From the NCBI GenBank assembly GCA_000434295.1, contig HF994933.1, forward strand, positions 22,605 through 32,698: DNA of 10,094 bases, in the 5' to 3' direction. A model generated the notes under the pieces. It was not told the DNA's origin. It made no database searches and saw only the letters and a list, made by a program, of their open reading frames with translations. The stretch comes from Acetobacter sp. CAG:977. Its GTDB lineage: Bacteria; Pseudomonadota; Alphaproteobacteria; CAAGCB01; CAG-977. Below, in pieces: positions 1 through 7,392 of the stretch. The position numbers and the translations under genes are program-made. The first letter of the stretch is position 1; each line of letters begins with the position of its first letter.

Positions 1-488
1 CGACGCGTGTCGGCAGCGGACCTTTCCCGACGGAATTGTTTGATGAAACGGGGGATTTAATTCGTTCGGAAGGGCACGAATTCGGCACCGTGACGGGTCG
101 TCCGCGCCGTACGGGATGGTTTGACGCCGTTTTGGTACGTCAGGCGATTACGGTCAGCGGCGTTCACGGTTTGGCGGTGATGAAGCTGGACGTTTTGGAC
201 AAGTTGGACGAATTAAAGATTTGCGTCGGCTATGAACACAAGGGCAAACGTCTGGACACCTATCCGATGGGGCTGAATGCGCAGGCGGAAGTCAAGCCGA
301 TCTATGAAACTCTGCCGGGCTGGAAGACAAGCACGTTCGGCGTTCGTGATTTTTCAAAGCTTCCCGAAAATGCGAAGAAGTATATTCATCGTTTGGAAGA
401 ATTGGTCGGCGTTCCCGTGGACGTCATTTCGACCAGCCCCGAACGCGAAGACGTTATAATTCTTCGCGATCCGTATGCGAAAGCGTGA
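1..488 (+). CDS. purA: Adenylosuccinate synthetase, C-terminal part (5' end outside window)
   Basis: PurA catalyses the first committed step from IMP to AMP: IMP, aspartate and GTP give adenylosuccinate, GDP and phosphate, in the cytosol. The frame is open from base 3, and 161 residues are visible. They begin with TRVGSGPFPTELFDE, a PurA hallmark, followed by GTVTGRPRRTGWFD (nucleotide-binding arginines), then MKLDVLDKLDELKICVGYEH, then the family C-terminus with a PEREDVI motif and a TGA stop at 486–488. The family is usually about 430 residues, so roughly the first 270 lie upstream of the window. The TTG at 36 and ATG codons further in are internal, not starts, because the conserved reading continues upstream of them. 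No break is seen. Identification is near certain. Confidence 0.97.
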   Translation, partial: TRVGSGPFPTELFDETGDLIRSEGHEFGTVTGRPRRTGWFDAVLVRQAITVSGVHGLAVMKLDVLDKLDELKICVGYEHKGKRLDTYPMGLNAQAEVKPIYETLPGWKTSTFGVRDFSKLPENAKKYIHRLEELVGVPVDVISTSPEREDVIILRDPYAKA

Positions 489-501
489 AAAATCAATAAG
501 T

Positions 502-530
502 TTGCATTTTAGAAAGAATGCGTGTACCAT
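502..530 (+). promoter_or_regulatory. Candidate sigma-70-type promoter upstream of the pseudokinase gene
   Basis: TTGCAT (502–507) and TACCAT (525–530) are separated by exactly 17 bp, the ideal spacing, in the only sizeable gap on this strand. The boxes match the TTGACA/TATAAT consensus at 3/6 and 4/6 positions, so this is a weak candidate. If real, transcription would start around 537, inside the inverted repeat that follows, and would drive the two-gene unit at 607–3210. Read-through from purA is the alternative. Confidence 0.3.
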
Positions 531-572
531 TAAACGAAGGTTGTTGTGCAGAACGTGCGACGCCTTCGTTTA
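531..572 (+). repeat. Inverted repeat in the purA–pseudokinase spacer
   Basis: TAAACGAAGG at 531–540 is perfectly complementary to CCTTCGTTTA at 563–572, giving a 10-bp stem with a 22-nt loop. Part of the loop can pair further: GCA 548–550 with TGC 556–558. It lies 43 bp after the purA stop and 34 bp before the next start codon. It could be a terminator for purA, a 5'-leader hairpin or an operator. No clean run of T follows (the sequence is TGTATGTGTT), which argues against a standard intrinsic terminator. Confidence 0.6.
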
Positions 573-606
573 TGTATGTGTTACAGGTTATCCATAGGAA
601 GAAGCC

Positions 607-2661
607 ATGGCGGAACCGGCTGAAAATGAGAAAGAACGGGACTATTTCCCTGATACGGAAAGCACGGGGCTGTTAAAGTCTCAGGTTGTTCTGAAAGGGC
701 GCTATCGGATCAGCTACAGGCATCCTTTGCCGTCGCTTGATATGCCGAGCGCAAAGGCGTATCACGCAGAAGATCAACAGGTTCCGGATCACAAGATTTA
801 TGCATTGGTTTGCCGGACGGATTTACCGATTCGTTATTCGGCATTAGCAGCATTACGCGGCTTAAAAAGCGAGGGTTTGCTGCCTTTGGTTGACAGCGGC
901 GTTGTCGAAGCACCGATGTTTGACGCCAAAACGATGGTGCTGATCTATGAACGTCCTTTGGGAGGGCGCGTTATAGATTCCCGTCCCCCGAATTCCCGCA
1001 TTCTTCCCGTGGAAGAAGCGGAATTTATCCAGCGCTGGGCACGACCGTTGTTGCTCGGAATTAGCGATTTGTCCGTAAAAGGGCTGACGCATCGTGCCAT
1101 TCGTCCCGATAATTTGTATTATATGGATGTCGAAAAGACGCGTGTTGTTTTAGGCGATTGCCTGTCTTCTCCTCCGGCATACGATCAGCCGGATGTCTTT
1201 GAAACAATAGAGTCCGGAATGTGCATGCCGGAAGGTCGCGGCGCGGGAAGCACGTCGGATGATATGTATTCTTTCGGAGCTACGCTGGTATATTTGTCTT
1301 TGGGACATCATCCTTTGTCGGGGATGTCGGCGGAAGAGCGCATGGATCTGAAAATAAAGAAAGGATCTTATGCCGCTTTAATCGGCGAAGAAAGAATATC
1401 GCTTTCTTTGATTGAGCTGTTGCGCGGGCTTCTTTTGGACAATGCCGAACAGCGTTGGAATATTTCGTCTGTCGAAATGTGGATGGACGGGCGCCGCATG
1501 ACGCCGATTCAGTCTCGCACGGTTAAAAATTCGCAACGCCCGTTTTTGTTTAACGGTGTCGAGTATTTTTCATATCGTGAATTGGCACTGGCTTTTGCCC
1601 GCCATTGGGATATGGCTTCGGATGCGGTACGCAGCGAAAAATTGTTGATTTGGGTTAAACGCGGTTTTGAAGATCAAACTGCGGCAGACGAAATAGTAAA
1701 AACGATTAATTCGGCGACGGCGAATTTTTCAATCCGTGAACGTCAGGATGATTATTTGGTGGCTCGCGCGTGCATGGTATTGGACAGACGTGCGCCGCTT
1801 CGGATGCGGTCGTGGTGCTTTATGCCGGAAGCTTTGGGGACGGTTATTGCGACGGCAATGATGCAAAACAGGGATGTAAAACCCTTGATCGGAATAATTA
1901 CGACGGGATATTTGGAAAGCTGGTACGAATTGCAACATGATAAAGTTTCCCGCCAGTCGGTCAGAAGCCTTCAAATGATTTTGCAAAATCCTGATTTAGG
2001 GATGGGAATGGAGCGTTGCTTATACGAATTAAACGAAGGATTACCGTGCCAAAGCCCGATGATTGTCAAAGAATATATTGATGATATTCGCGGATTGTTG
2101 CCGGCGCTTGATGCCGTATCAAAGAAAGCCGATCCTCAGTCATGGCCGTTGGACAGGCATATTACGGCATTTATAGCGGCGAAATTCGGTACAAAGGTAA
2201 CAGAACCTCTTGCGGCGATTAACCGTCCGAAAGCCAGCGTTGCAACGGGGGGAATGTTGAATTTGCTGGCGATGTTGCAGTGGACGTTCGGTCAGGAAAA
2301 ACTTTATTCCTTGTGTCGGTGGGTTGGCGGTTTGGCTGCGCCGATTATAGAAAGCTACCACAATCGTGAAAAACAGCGTCAGATGGAAAAAGATCTTCCG
2401 AAATATGTTCGTCGAGGAAATTTGGCGGACTTATACCGCTTTTTGGATAATCGTGAAGAACGCGTTGCAGATGAAAACGGTTTTTTGGAAGCAAAACAGG
2501 AATATGCCGAAGTCGTTGCTCAAATCGAATATCTGGACGGGAACAGAGAAGATCGTGAAGAATACGGTTTGTTGCTCGGCAACCAAATAGCGTCTATGAT
2601 TTCTTTTTCGATAGCGTTATTAACAATGTTTCTGTTGCTGTTGACCAGCTTTATGAGGTAA
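607..2661 (+). CDS. Kinase-like (predicted pseudokinase) protein with C-terminal membrane anchor
   Basis: A 684-residue protein with ATG at 607 behind AGGAAG (596–601). Residues about 30–295 follow the serine/threonine kinase fold: GRYRI at the start, ALVCR where VAIK would be, a hinge-like LIYERPLGG (112–120), HRAIRPDN (162–169) at the HRDLKPxN site, GDC (183–185) near DFG, MPE (207–209) at APE, and SDDMYSFGATLVYL (217–230) matching subdomain IX. The glycine loop is absent, the VAIK lysine is replaced, and the HRD aspartate is Ala164. Asn169 and Asp184 remain. Catalysis therefore looks lost or atypical, and ligand binding or scaffolding is more likely. Residues about 310–600 are helical and unrecognised. 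Residues about 590–650 are highly charged and may be coiled. Residues 660–681 form one hydrophobic segment, so the bulk should be cytosolic and tail-anchored. It is probably co-transcribed with the membrane gene 3 bp downstream. The biological role is unknown. Confidence 0.85.
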   Translation: MAEPAENEKERDYFPDTESTGLLKSQVVLKGRYRISYRHPLPSLDMPSAKAYHAEDQQVPDHKIYALVCRTDLPIRYSALAALRGLKSEGLLPLVDSGVVEAPMFDAKTMVLIYERPLGGRVIDSRPPNSRILPVEEAEFIQRWARPLLLGISDLSVKGLTHRAIRPDNLYYMDVEKTRVVLGDCLSSPPAYDQPDVFETIESGMCMPEGRGAGSTSDDMYSFGATLVYLSLGHHPLSGMSAEERMDLKIKKGSYAALIGEERISLSLIELLRGLLLDNAEQRWNISSVEMWMDGRRMTPIQSRTVKNSQRPFLFNGVEYFSYRELALAFARHWDMASDAVRSEKLLIWVKRGFEDQTAADEIVKTINSATANFSIRERQDDYLVARACMVLDRRAPLRMRSWCFMPEALGTVIATAMMQNRDVKPLIGIITTGYLESWYELQHDKVSRQSVRSLQMILQNPDLGMGMERCLYELNEGLPCQSPMIVKEYIDDIRGLLPALDAVSKKADPQSWPLDRHITAFIAAKFGTKVTEPLAAINRPKASVATGGMLNLLAMLQWTFGQEKLYSLCRWVGGLAAPIIESYHNREKQRQMEKDLPKYVRRGNLADLYRFLDNREERVADENGFLEAKQEYAEVVAQIEYLDGNREDREEYGLLLGNQIASMISFSIALLTMFLLLLTSFMR

Positions 2662-2664
2662 CCC

Positions 2665-3210
2665 ATGGCGGAAGAACGAATGGTTACGGAAGAAAAAAGA
2701 AACGAACAGCTTTTTAATGATTCCGGAGCGGGAAGAAGAAGGAGACAGCAGGTTTCGTTTGCCGGTCCCGCAGTTTCTTTTTTGATTTTATTTTTAATGT
2801 TTTTATTAATGTTGCCGACGACAGTTTTTTTGTTTTTGGCGATGTTGCCGACGTTAGTGTCGATGTTTGCGGACAATCGTCAGGAAGGCGGGCATAAATA
2901 TAAATATAAATGGTTATGTGTCGGAGGTTTAAATATTGCTGGCGCATTACCGTTTTTGTTCCGAATGTGGTTCGGAGACAATTCGTTGGATGCGGCGATA
3001 GGAATGTTTATGCAGGTGTCGACGGTGGTTGTCGTGTACGGAGCCGCCGGGGTCGGCTGGGTATTTTACCGATGCATTCCTTTGTTGGTTCTTCATTTTT
3101 TGGAACTGTCGGATCAGCGTAAGGTTATTACATTAAAGGAACGCCAAAAGAAATTGATAGAAAAGTGGGGACACGAAATTACGGTTTCTTCTTCTGAATC
3201 TAAAAGGTAG
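2665..3210 (+). CDS. Small multi-pass membrane protein of unknown function
   Basis: I do not recognise this 181-residue protein. The ATG follows the TAA of the kinase-like gene after 3 bp, and its ribosome site GAGGT (2655–2659) lies inside the end of that gene, so translation is probably coupled. The N-terminus is hydrophilic with an Arg-rich patch (GRRRRQQ, 23–29). Hydrophobic stretches follow at about 33–51, 53–68, 83–101 and 111–147, the last long enough for one or two helices. The C-terminus (150–170) is a basic, helical tail. By the positive-inside rule both ends should be cytosolic. The close linkage suggests it is a membrane partner of the anchored kinase-like protein; that is inference. 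Its stop (3208–3210) overlaps the ancestral end of the convergent trkH. Confidence 0.85.
   Translation: MAEERMVTEEKRNEQLFNDSGAGRRRRQQVSFAGPAVSFLILFLMFLLMLPTTVFLFLAMLPTLVSMFADNRQEGGHKYKYKWLCVGGLNIAGALPFLFRMWFGDNSLDAAIGMFMQVSTVVVVYGAAGVGWVFYRCIPLLVLHFLELSDQRKVITLKERQKKLIEKWGHEITVSSSESKR
2894..2911 (+). repeat. ATAAAT hexamer repeated three times
   Basis: Three perfect copies of ATAAAT lie in the loop between the second and third hydrophobic segments of the 181-residue membrane protein and encode an alternating Lys–Tyr stretch (HKYKYKW). The unit is six bases, so copy-number changes would stay in frame. Confidence 0.7.
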
Positions 3211-4697
3211 AGTCGGTACTTTTTTTCTTTTCCCTTCGCCAAGCCAAAGGCAACAGCAAGACGAAGACGGTCATAAACTCCAGACGTCCCAACATCATAT
3301 CGACGGACAAAATCCATTTTGCGGCGGCGGGCAAAGCGGCAAAGCTGCCGGTAGGACCGACTTTTCCCAGCCGTAGGACCGACTTTTCCCAGCCCCAGTC
3401 CTGTATTTCCGATTGCCGAAGCTGCCGCGCTCAAAGCGGTAATCAGATCAATCCCCATTGCGGCGAGAGCCAGTGCGGACAAAAGAAACGAAGCAAAAAA
3501 GATCGTCATAAAGACAATGACGCCCGAAACGACGTCGTCATTTAAGGGGGTATCGTTATACTTCGGGACGAAAACGCCGTGAGGCAGTATCTTTGAACGC
3601 AGATAATGCAACGAAGATAAAAACAAGATATCAAATCGGAACATTTTTACGCCGCCCGAAGTCGACCCGCAACACGCTCCGACGGGGATAAGCAAAAGGA
3701 TTACCAGCATTCCGAAGTCGCCCCATGTTTCATAGTTTTCGGAAACAAATCCTGTTGACGTAACGGCGGAAATGACTTGGAAAAATGAAGCTCGTAAAGC
3801 TTCTTCAATATTTCTGTCCGGGAATTTTGCCAACAGCCACGCGGTCAGGGTAAGGCTGACGATTAAAACAAAGGCGGCATAAGTTTTGACCTGCATATCG
3901 GATTTTACTTTTTGCCAGTCTTTTTTATAAATAAAGAAGAGGTAGAACAGCGGTAAACCCGAAGTGAACATGAACAACGTCAAGATCCACTGTTGTGCTG
4001 CGGGTAAATTCATGGCGGAAGAATCCGTCGGAGCGAAACCTCCTGTCGGAACCGTAGCCATAGAGTATGCCAAAGCGTTAAAAGACGACATGCCGCTGAT
4101 TTTTAAACAAACGATGCAGGCGATTGTTGACAAGAGGTACACGATCATCAAAGTTCCGATGATTTGGGACGTTTTCGGCATGGTTTTTCCCGATTTATCG
4201 GAAGATTCCGTTGAAAACAGCTGCATTCCGCCGATTTTTAACAAAGGCAGGATCGCCAAAGCGATAACGATAATACCCAGCCCTCCGACCCAATGGAGCA
4301 TGGCTCTCCACAACAAAATGCCGCGCGGCATATTATCCAGCCCCGAAATAACGGTAGCGCCCATAGTTGTCAGTCCGGACATGGCTTCAAAAAACGCATC
4401 CGTATAAGAAAGCGGGTGGGAAGAAAAGAAAAACGGCAACGCGCAAAAGCAACAGACCGACATCCATACGACGGACGTTGTCAGATACATTTCTCTTACG
4501 GAGAGTTTTTTCCAAGTATTATAGAAAGTAGCAATAAAGAGGAGGGAACAAAAGCACGTAACGGCGGCGGCATGGCAAAAGCCGAGGGCGGAATTAGTAT
4601 TTCCGTCGGCGAAATCAAGCGCTGCGGGAATCAGCATTGCCACGCCGAAGATCAATAAAATGACGCCGGAAACGAACAGAGGGATACCCAGACGCAT
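3114..4697 (-). CDS. trkH: TrkH-family potassium uptake protein, frameshifted near its C-terminus
   Basis: TrkH is the membrane channel subunit of the Trk potassium uptake system and normally works with the cytosolic TrkA regulator, which is not in this window. The ATG at 4697 follows a strong AAGGAG (4703–4708) that overlaps the pepP stop. The four family P-loops are visible: TTMGAT (110–115), TVPTGGF (215–221), TSTGF (313–317) and GNTG (430–433). GGMQLFSTESSDKSGK (156–171) and the GSTSGGVKMFRFD segment (344–356) are also typical. The open frame has 527 codons, but only the first 442 residues are normal. After GLGKVGPT a 22-bp tandem duplication shifts the frame, giving a tail rich in Arg, Lys and Tyr with no membrane helix, which runs over the 3' end of the opposite-strand gene. 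The last transmembrane helix is lost, so the product is probably non-functional. Without one copy the gene would be 491 codons plus a stop at 3200–3202. Confidence 0.9.
   Translation of the reverse strand: MRLGIPLFVSGVILLIFGVAMLIPAALDFADGNTNSALGFCHAAAVTCFCSLLFIATFYNTWKKLSVREMYLTTSVVWMSVCCFCALPFFFSSHPLSYTDAFFEAMSGLTTMGATVISGLDNMPRGILLWRAMLHWVGGLGIIVIALAILPLLKIGGMQLFSTESSDKSGKTMPKTSQIIGTLMIVYLLSTIACIVCLKISGMSSFNALAYSMATVPTGGFAPTDSSAMNLPAAQQWILTLFMFTSGLPLFYLFFIYKKDWQKVKSDMQVKTYAAFVLIVSLTLTAWLLAKFPDRNIEEALRASFFQVISAVTSTGFVSENYETWGDFGMLVILLLIPVGACCGSTSGGVKMFRFDILFLSSLHYLRSKILPHGVFVPKYNDTPLNDDVVSGVIVFMTIFFASFLLSALALAAMGIDLITALSAAASAIGNTGLGLGKVGPTAGKSRSYRQLCRFARRRKMDFVRRYDVGTSGVYDRLRLAVAFGLAKGKEKKYRLYLLDSEEETVISCPHFSINFFWRSFNVITLR
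3200..3350 (-). pseudogene. trkH: Displaced original 3' end of trkH (final transmembrane helix)
   Basis: Read in the frame that trkH would have with a single copy of the 22-bp unit, this stretch encodes the expected end of the family: GSFAALPAAAKWILSVDMM, then LGRLEFMTVFVLLLPLAWRR, then a Lys-rich tail and TAG at 3200–3202. The (M)LGRLE motif and Trp-Arg ending are typical of the last helix of TrkH. The frame has no stop and no other damage, which means the shift is recent, reversible or artefactual. It is not a separate gene and has no start of its own. Confidence 0.85.
3202..3227 (+). terminator. Weak possible terminator between the convergent genes
   Basis: AAAAGGTA (3202–3209) can pair with TACTTTTT (3217–3224) around a 7-nt loop with one G·T pair. 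A run of seven T at 3221–3227 begins within the stem and is followed by C and four more T. It sits at the end of the 181-residue membrane gene. The stem is A/T-rich with a single G–C pair, so termination strength is doubtful. No better candidate separates the two convergent units. Confidence 0.25.
3351..3394. repeat. Perfect 22-bp tandem duplication inside trkH
   Basis: Two identical, directly adjacent 22-bp units lie at 3351–3372 and 3373–3394, each starting GTAGGACCGA and ending CCCAGCC on the plus strand. The flanking bases differ (G before copy one against C before copy two), so the unit boundaries are unambiguous. Twenty-two is not a multiple of three, so the duplication adds one base to the frame. 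On the trkH strand each copy covers the codons around GKVGPT, directly after the fourth selectivity-filter loop. Confidence 0.97.
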
Positions 4698-4706
4698 AAG
4701 GACTCC

Positions 4707-6485
4707 TTAGAGCGGGGCGCAAGCGTCGGCAAGCCAAGCGGCAGTTTCCGGATCGACCAGCGGCGATATAATCCGTTTAATTCTGGCGTGATATCCGTCG
4801 ATCCAAGCTTTTTCGCGCGGCGTCAGCTGAGCCTTGTCAATCAGTCTTTTGTCGAACGGAGCCAGTGTTAAGGTTGACAGTCCCAGCGTTTTAATTTCTG
4901 CGCCGTCGGTCGGCGGCAACGGTTCAACCATCAGCACGTTTTCGATTCTGATGCCGAAAGCGTCGGCTTTATAATACCCCGGTTCATTGGAAACAAGCAT
5001 GCCCGGCAACAAAGCGACGCGATTGCTTGTTCTGGAAATTCTTTGAGGACCTTCATGGACGCTCAGATAGCTTCCGATGCCGTGTCCCGTTCCGTGCGTA
5101 TAATCAACGCCGTCGCGCCACAGGAATTGCCGTGCCAGAATATCCAACTGAGATCCGGTCGTTCCTTCGGGAAATGCGATGACGGCAATGGCGATATGCC
5201 CTTTTAGAACCTGAGTATAGCGTTTCTTTTCAAGGGCGCTGACGGGGCCTACCGAAATCGTTCTGGTAATGTCCGTTGTGCCGTCCAGATACTGGGCACC
5301 CGAATCGATGAGGAAAACGGTTCCCGGTTTAACGGGGGAATTGTTTTCTTTCGATGTATGGTAATGGACGACTGCGGCATTTTTTCCCGAAGCGGCAATA
5401 GTCGGGAAACTTTCGCCGCGGTACAAAGGATTTTCCGCTCGGAATTCGGCGATTTTTTCGGCGGCTTGCAATTCCGTCAAACGCCCTTTGGGGGCTTCTT
5501 TGTCAAACCAAGCCAGAAAACGGCAAACAGCGGCACCGTCTTTGATGTGAGCGATAACGGCTCCGTCGCGTTCCGTGGTGTTTTTGCACGCTTTTCTAAG
5601 CTGGCACGGATCTTCTTTCGGGTGAATTTTTGCGCCGGCTTTTGTCAGGCGTTCGTAAATCCATGCGGGCGCCAAAGCCATGTCCAGCTGAACGCGCTTT
5701 TTTTCTTTACCCAAAGTATCCAAAGATTCGGCTAAATCGTCAGGATTTTTTATTTCGACGAGCGGGCTTAATTTTTCTTTGAGATAATCCGATATTTTTA
5801 GAGGTTCGACGAACCATTCGACCGTGCCGTTTTTATAAAGGACGGCAAAAGACTGGACGACGGGAACATAAGGGATGTCGCGGCCTCTGACGTTTAACAG
5901 CCATGCGATTGAATCCGCGGCCGACAACACCAAAGCGTCATCGGCGTCAAACCCCAAAGCCGAAGTGATTTCCGCAATTTTGGAAGTACTGTCTTCGCCT
6001 GCATAATTTTCGGGGAAGTGGACGGCTTTTTCGACGGGTGGGATTTTTTTATCCGTCCAAAGCAAATCAACGGGGTTTTTGGGTAAAGGAATGACAGCGG
6101 CATCGTTTTTGGCACAGGCGGCGGCCATTCTTTTGACATCGTTCGGCGTATGCAACCACGGGTCATAGCCGATTTTTGCACCGGCGGGCAGGGCGGAGAA
6201 AAGCCAATCTCCGGCTTTTGCGTCCGAAGTTTGCACGACGGTAATCAGTTTCGGATCGGTTTCTTTTTGCGCCTGAAGGGTATAGCGTCCGTCAACGAAC
6301 AGGAAAGCCCTGTCCAGCAGGATGACGGCTTCTCCGGCAGAGCCCGTGAAACCTGTCAGCCAAGCCAAGCGTTCATCGGCGGGAGAAACGTATTCGCCCA
6401 GATATTTATCGGCTCTGGGGACGACAAGGCCGAACAATCCGTTTTTAAGCATCCATTCGCGCAATGCGCCAAATTTTTCCTTCAT
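4707..6485 (-). CDS. pepP: Xaa-Pro aminopeptidase (aminopeptidase P, M24B, long form)
   Basis: This metallopeptidase removes an N-terminal residue when proline is second, and probably works in cytosolic peptide turnover. The 592 residues correspond to the long, three-domain form: two N-terminal creatinase-like domains (about 1–135 and 136–300) and a C-terminal pita-bread catalytic domain. All five dimetal ligands can be placed: Asp394 in FLIDSG, Asp405 in GTTDITR, His468 in GTGHGIG, Glu501 in SNEPGYY and Glu515 in RIENVL. His374 in VVHYH is the usual additional active-site histidine. The C-terminal WIDGYHARI segment is also usual for the long form. The ATG at 6485 has AAGGA (6493–6497) at normal spacing. 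It lies 16 bp after prmA and 9 bp before trkH, and its stop overlaps the trkH ribosome site. No signal peptide is seen. Confidence 0.94.
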   Translation of the reverse strand: MKEKFGALREWMLKNGLFGLVVPRADKYLGEYVSPADERLAWLTGFTGSAGEAVILLDRAFLFVDGRYTLQAQKETDPKLITVVQTSDAKAGDWLFSALPAGAKIGYDPWLHTPNDVKRMAAACAKNDAAVIPLPKNPVDLLWTDKKIPPVEKAVHFPENYAGEDSTSKIAEITSALGFDADDALVLSAADSIAWLLNVRGRDIPYVPVVQSFAVLYKNGTVEWFVEPLKISDYLKEKLSPLVEIKNPDDLAESLDTLGKEKKRVQLDMALAPAWIYERLTKAGAKIHPKEDPCQLRKACKNTTERDGAVIAHIKDGAAVCRFLAWFDKEAPKGRLTELQAAEKIAEFRAENPLYRGESFPTIAASGKNAAVVHYHTSKENNSPVKPGTVFLIDSGAQYLDGTTDITRTISVGPVSALEKKRYTQVLKGHIAIAVIAFPEGTTGSQLDILARQFLWRDGVDYTHGTGHGIGSYLSVHEGPQRISRTSNRVALLPGMLVSNEPGYYKADAFGIRIENVLMVEPLPPTDGAEIKTLGLSTLTLAPFDKRLIDKAQLTPREKAWIDGYHARIKRIISPLVDPETAAWLADACAPL

Positions 6486-6501
6486 GGGTTCATCCTTGCA
6501 A

Positions 6502-7392
6502 TTATCGTCCGACGATCAAAGCACTCCACCCTTCCATGCGGTACCGCTTTTTAAGCTGCAGTCCGACGCGGCGATGGGCGCTGAGGACCCAGTTTTCCTG
6601 ACGGTTCAGCAAACCGGACAGGACGGCGTATCCCGAGGGAGCCAGGTTTGCCGCCAAATCTTTTGCCATCAGGGTCAAAGGTCTTGCCAAAATATTTGAA
6701 AACACCAAATCATAAGGGGCATGGCGGCGGATTTCGGCGGGTTTATAGCCGTTTCCGACCCATGCGGTGATATATCTGGCCAAATGGTTGTTTTGAGCGT
6801 TTTGAAGCGTAACGCGCACGGATTCGGGATCAATGTCCGTGGCGAACACGGGCACGCGGAAAGTCAAAGCGGCAGCCAATCCCAAGATGCCCGAACCGCA
6901 TCCCATGTCCAGAACGTTTTTCGGCGTAAAGACGCGGGACAAATCCTCCATGGCCATCAGGCATCCTTTGGTCGTAAAGTGTTCACCCGAACCGAAAGCC
7001 GTGGCGGCGTCTATTTTTAAAGAAAGCTTTGTTTTCGGAGGCGGTTCCTTGATATGTGAACCGTAAATGTAATAGCGTCCGACGCAGACGGGTTTGAAAC
7101 TGATTAAGTTTTCTTTCAACCAGTTTTTCGGGGGCAGTTCTTTAATTTCGTATTTCGGCGTATCAACCTTTGCAACCGAAGCGGCAACCGCCAGAGCGGC
7201 TTCCAAAGACGGAACGTCGGGCTTGTTTTGCCAAACGGCTTCAAGTTTCCAGTTTCCTTTGTCTTTTCCCGTTTCGATTTCCGAAGCCAAAAGAGCAACG
7301 TCATCGCCGTCCAAGGCGCGTTCAAAATACGGCATGGCATCGGGGGGAACAATCATGGATATTTGCCAGTTGCTGGCGGGTTCGGTTTTCAT
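6502..7392 (-). CDS. prmA: Ribosomal protein L11 methyltransferase PrmA
   Basis: PrmA transfers methyl groups from S-adenosylmethionine to ribosomal protein L11 (lysines and the N-terminal amine in E. coli). The 296 residues match the family length of about 290. The first 60 or so residues form the substrate-recognition domain. TAFGSGEHFTTKGCL (131–145) is the PrmA signature before the methyltransferase fold. VLDMGCGSGILGLAAA (160–175) is the SAM-binding motif I, ATDIDPESV (184–192) carries the acidic SAM-contact residues, and NILARPL (233–239) is the family's motif IV. The ATG begins immediately after the uvrD TAA with no spacer. Only a modest purine-rich site (GGAAAG) precedes it, so translation is probably coupled to uvrD. 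Confidence 0.93.
   Translation of the reverse strand: MKTEPASNWQISMIVPPDAMPYFERALDGDDVALLASEIETGKDKGNWKLEAVWQNKPDVPSLEAALAVAASVAKVDTPKYEIKELPPKNWLKENLISFKPVCVGRYYIYGSHIKEPPPKTKLSLKIDAATAFGSGEHFTTKGCLMAMEDLSRVFTPKNVLDMGCGSGILGLAAALTFRVPVFATDIDPESVRVTLQNAQNNHLARYITAWVGNGYKPAEIRRHAPYDLVFSNILARPLTLMAKDLAANLAPSGYAVLSGLLNRQENWVLSAHRRVGLQLKKRYRMEGWSALIVGR

Noticed and set aside
531..590. Intrinsic terminator for purA
   Set aside because: The hairpin is good, but the following sequence is interrupted by G and A and is not a T run, so it is listed only as an inverted repeat.
2520..2876. Open frame of 118 codons on the minus strand spanning the kinase-like/membrane gene junction
   Set aside because: It overlaps two well-supported plus-strand genes, and its Lys/Asn-rich and Ser-rich translation is what antisense of hydrophobic codons gives.
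3351..3394. The 22-bp direct repeats as a CRISPR array or transposon target duplication
   Set aside because: There are only two copies with no spacer between them, and no inserted element lies between them. It is a simple tandem duplication inside a coding sequence.
3351..3394. Programmed ribosomal frameshifting (GGGAAAAG) rescuing trkH
   Set aside because: The duplication adds one base modulo three, so a +1 shift would be needed. The G/A run would at best favour a -1 shift, which does not return to the original frame.
3964..4407. Open frame of 147 codons on the plus strand
   Set aside because: It is fully antisense to conserved trkH sequence and its translation resembles no protein I know. 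It is a by-product of the trkH codon pattern.
5358..5735. Open frame of 125 codons on the plus strand
   Set aside because: It is antisense to well-conserved pepP sequence, including part of the catalytic domain, with no plausible product.
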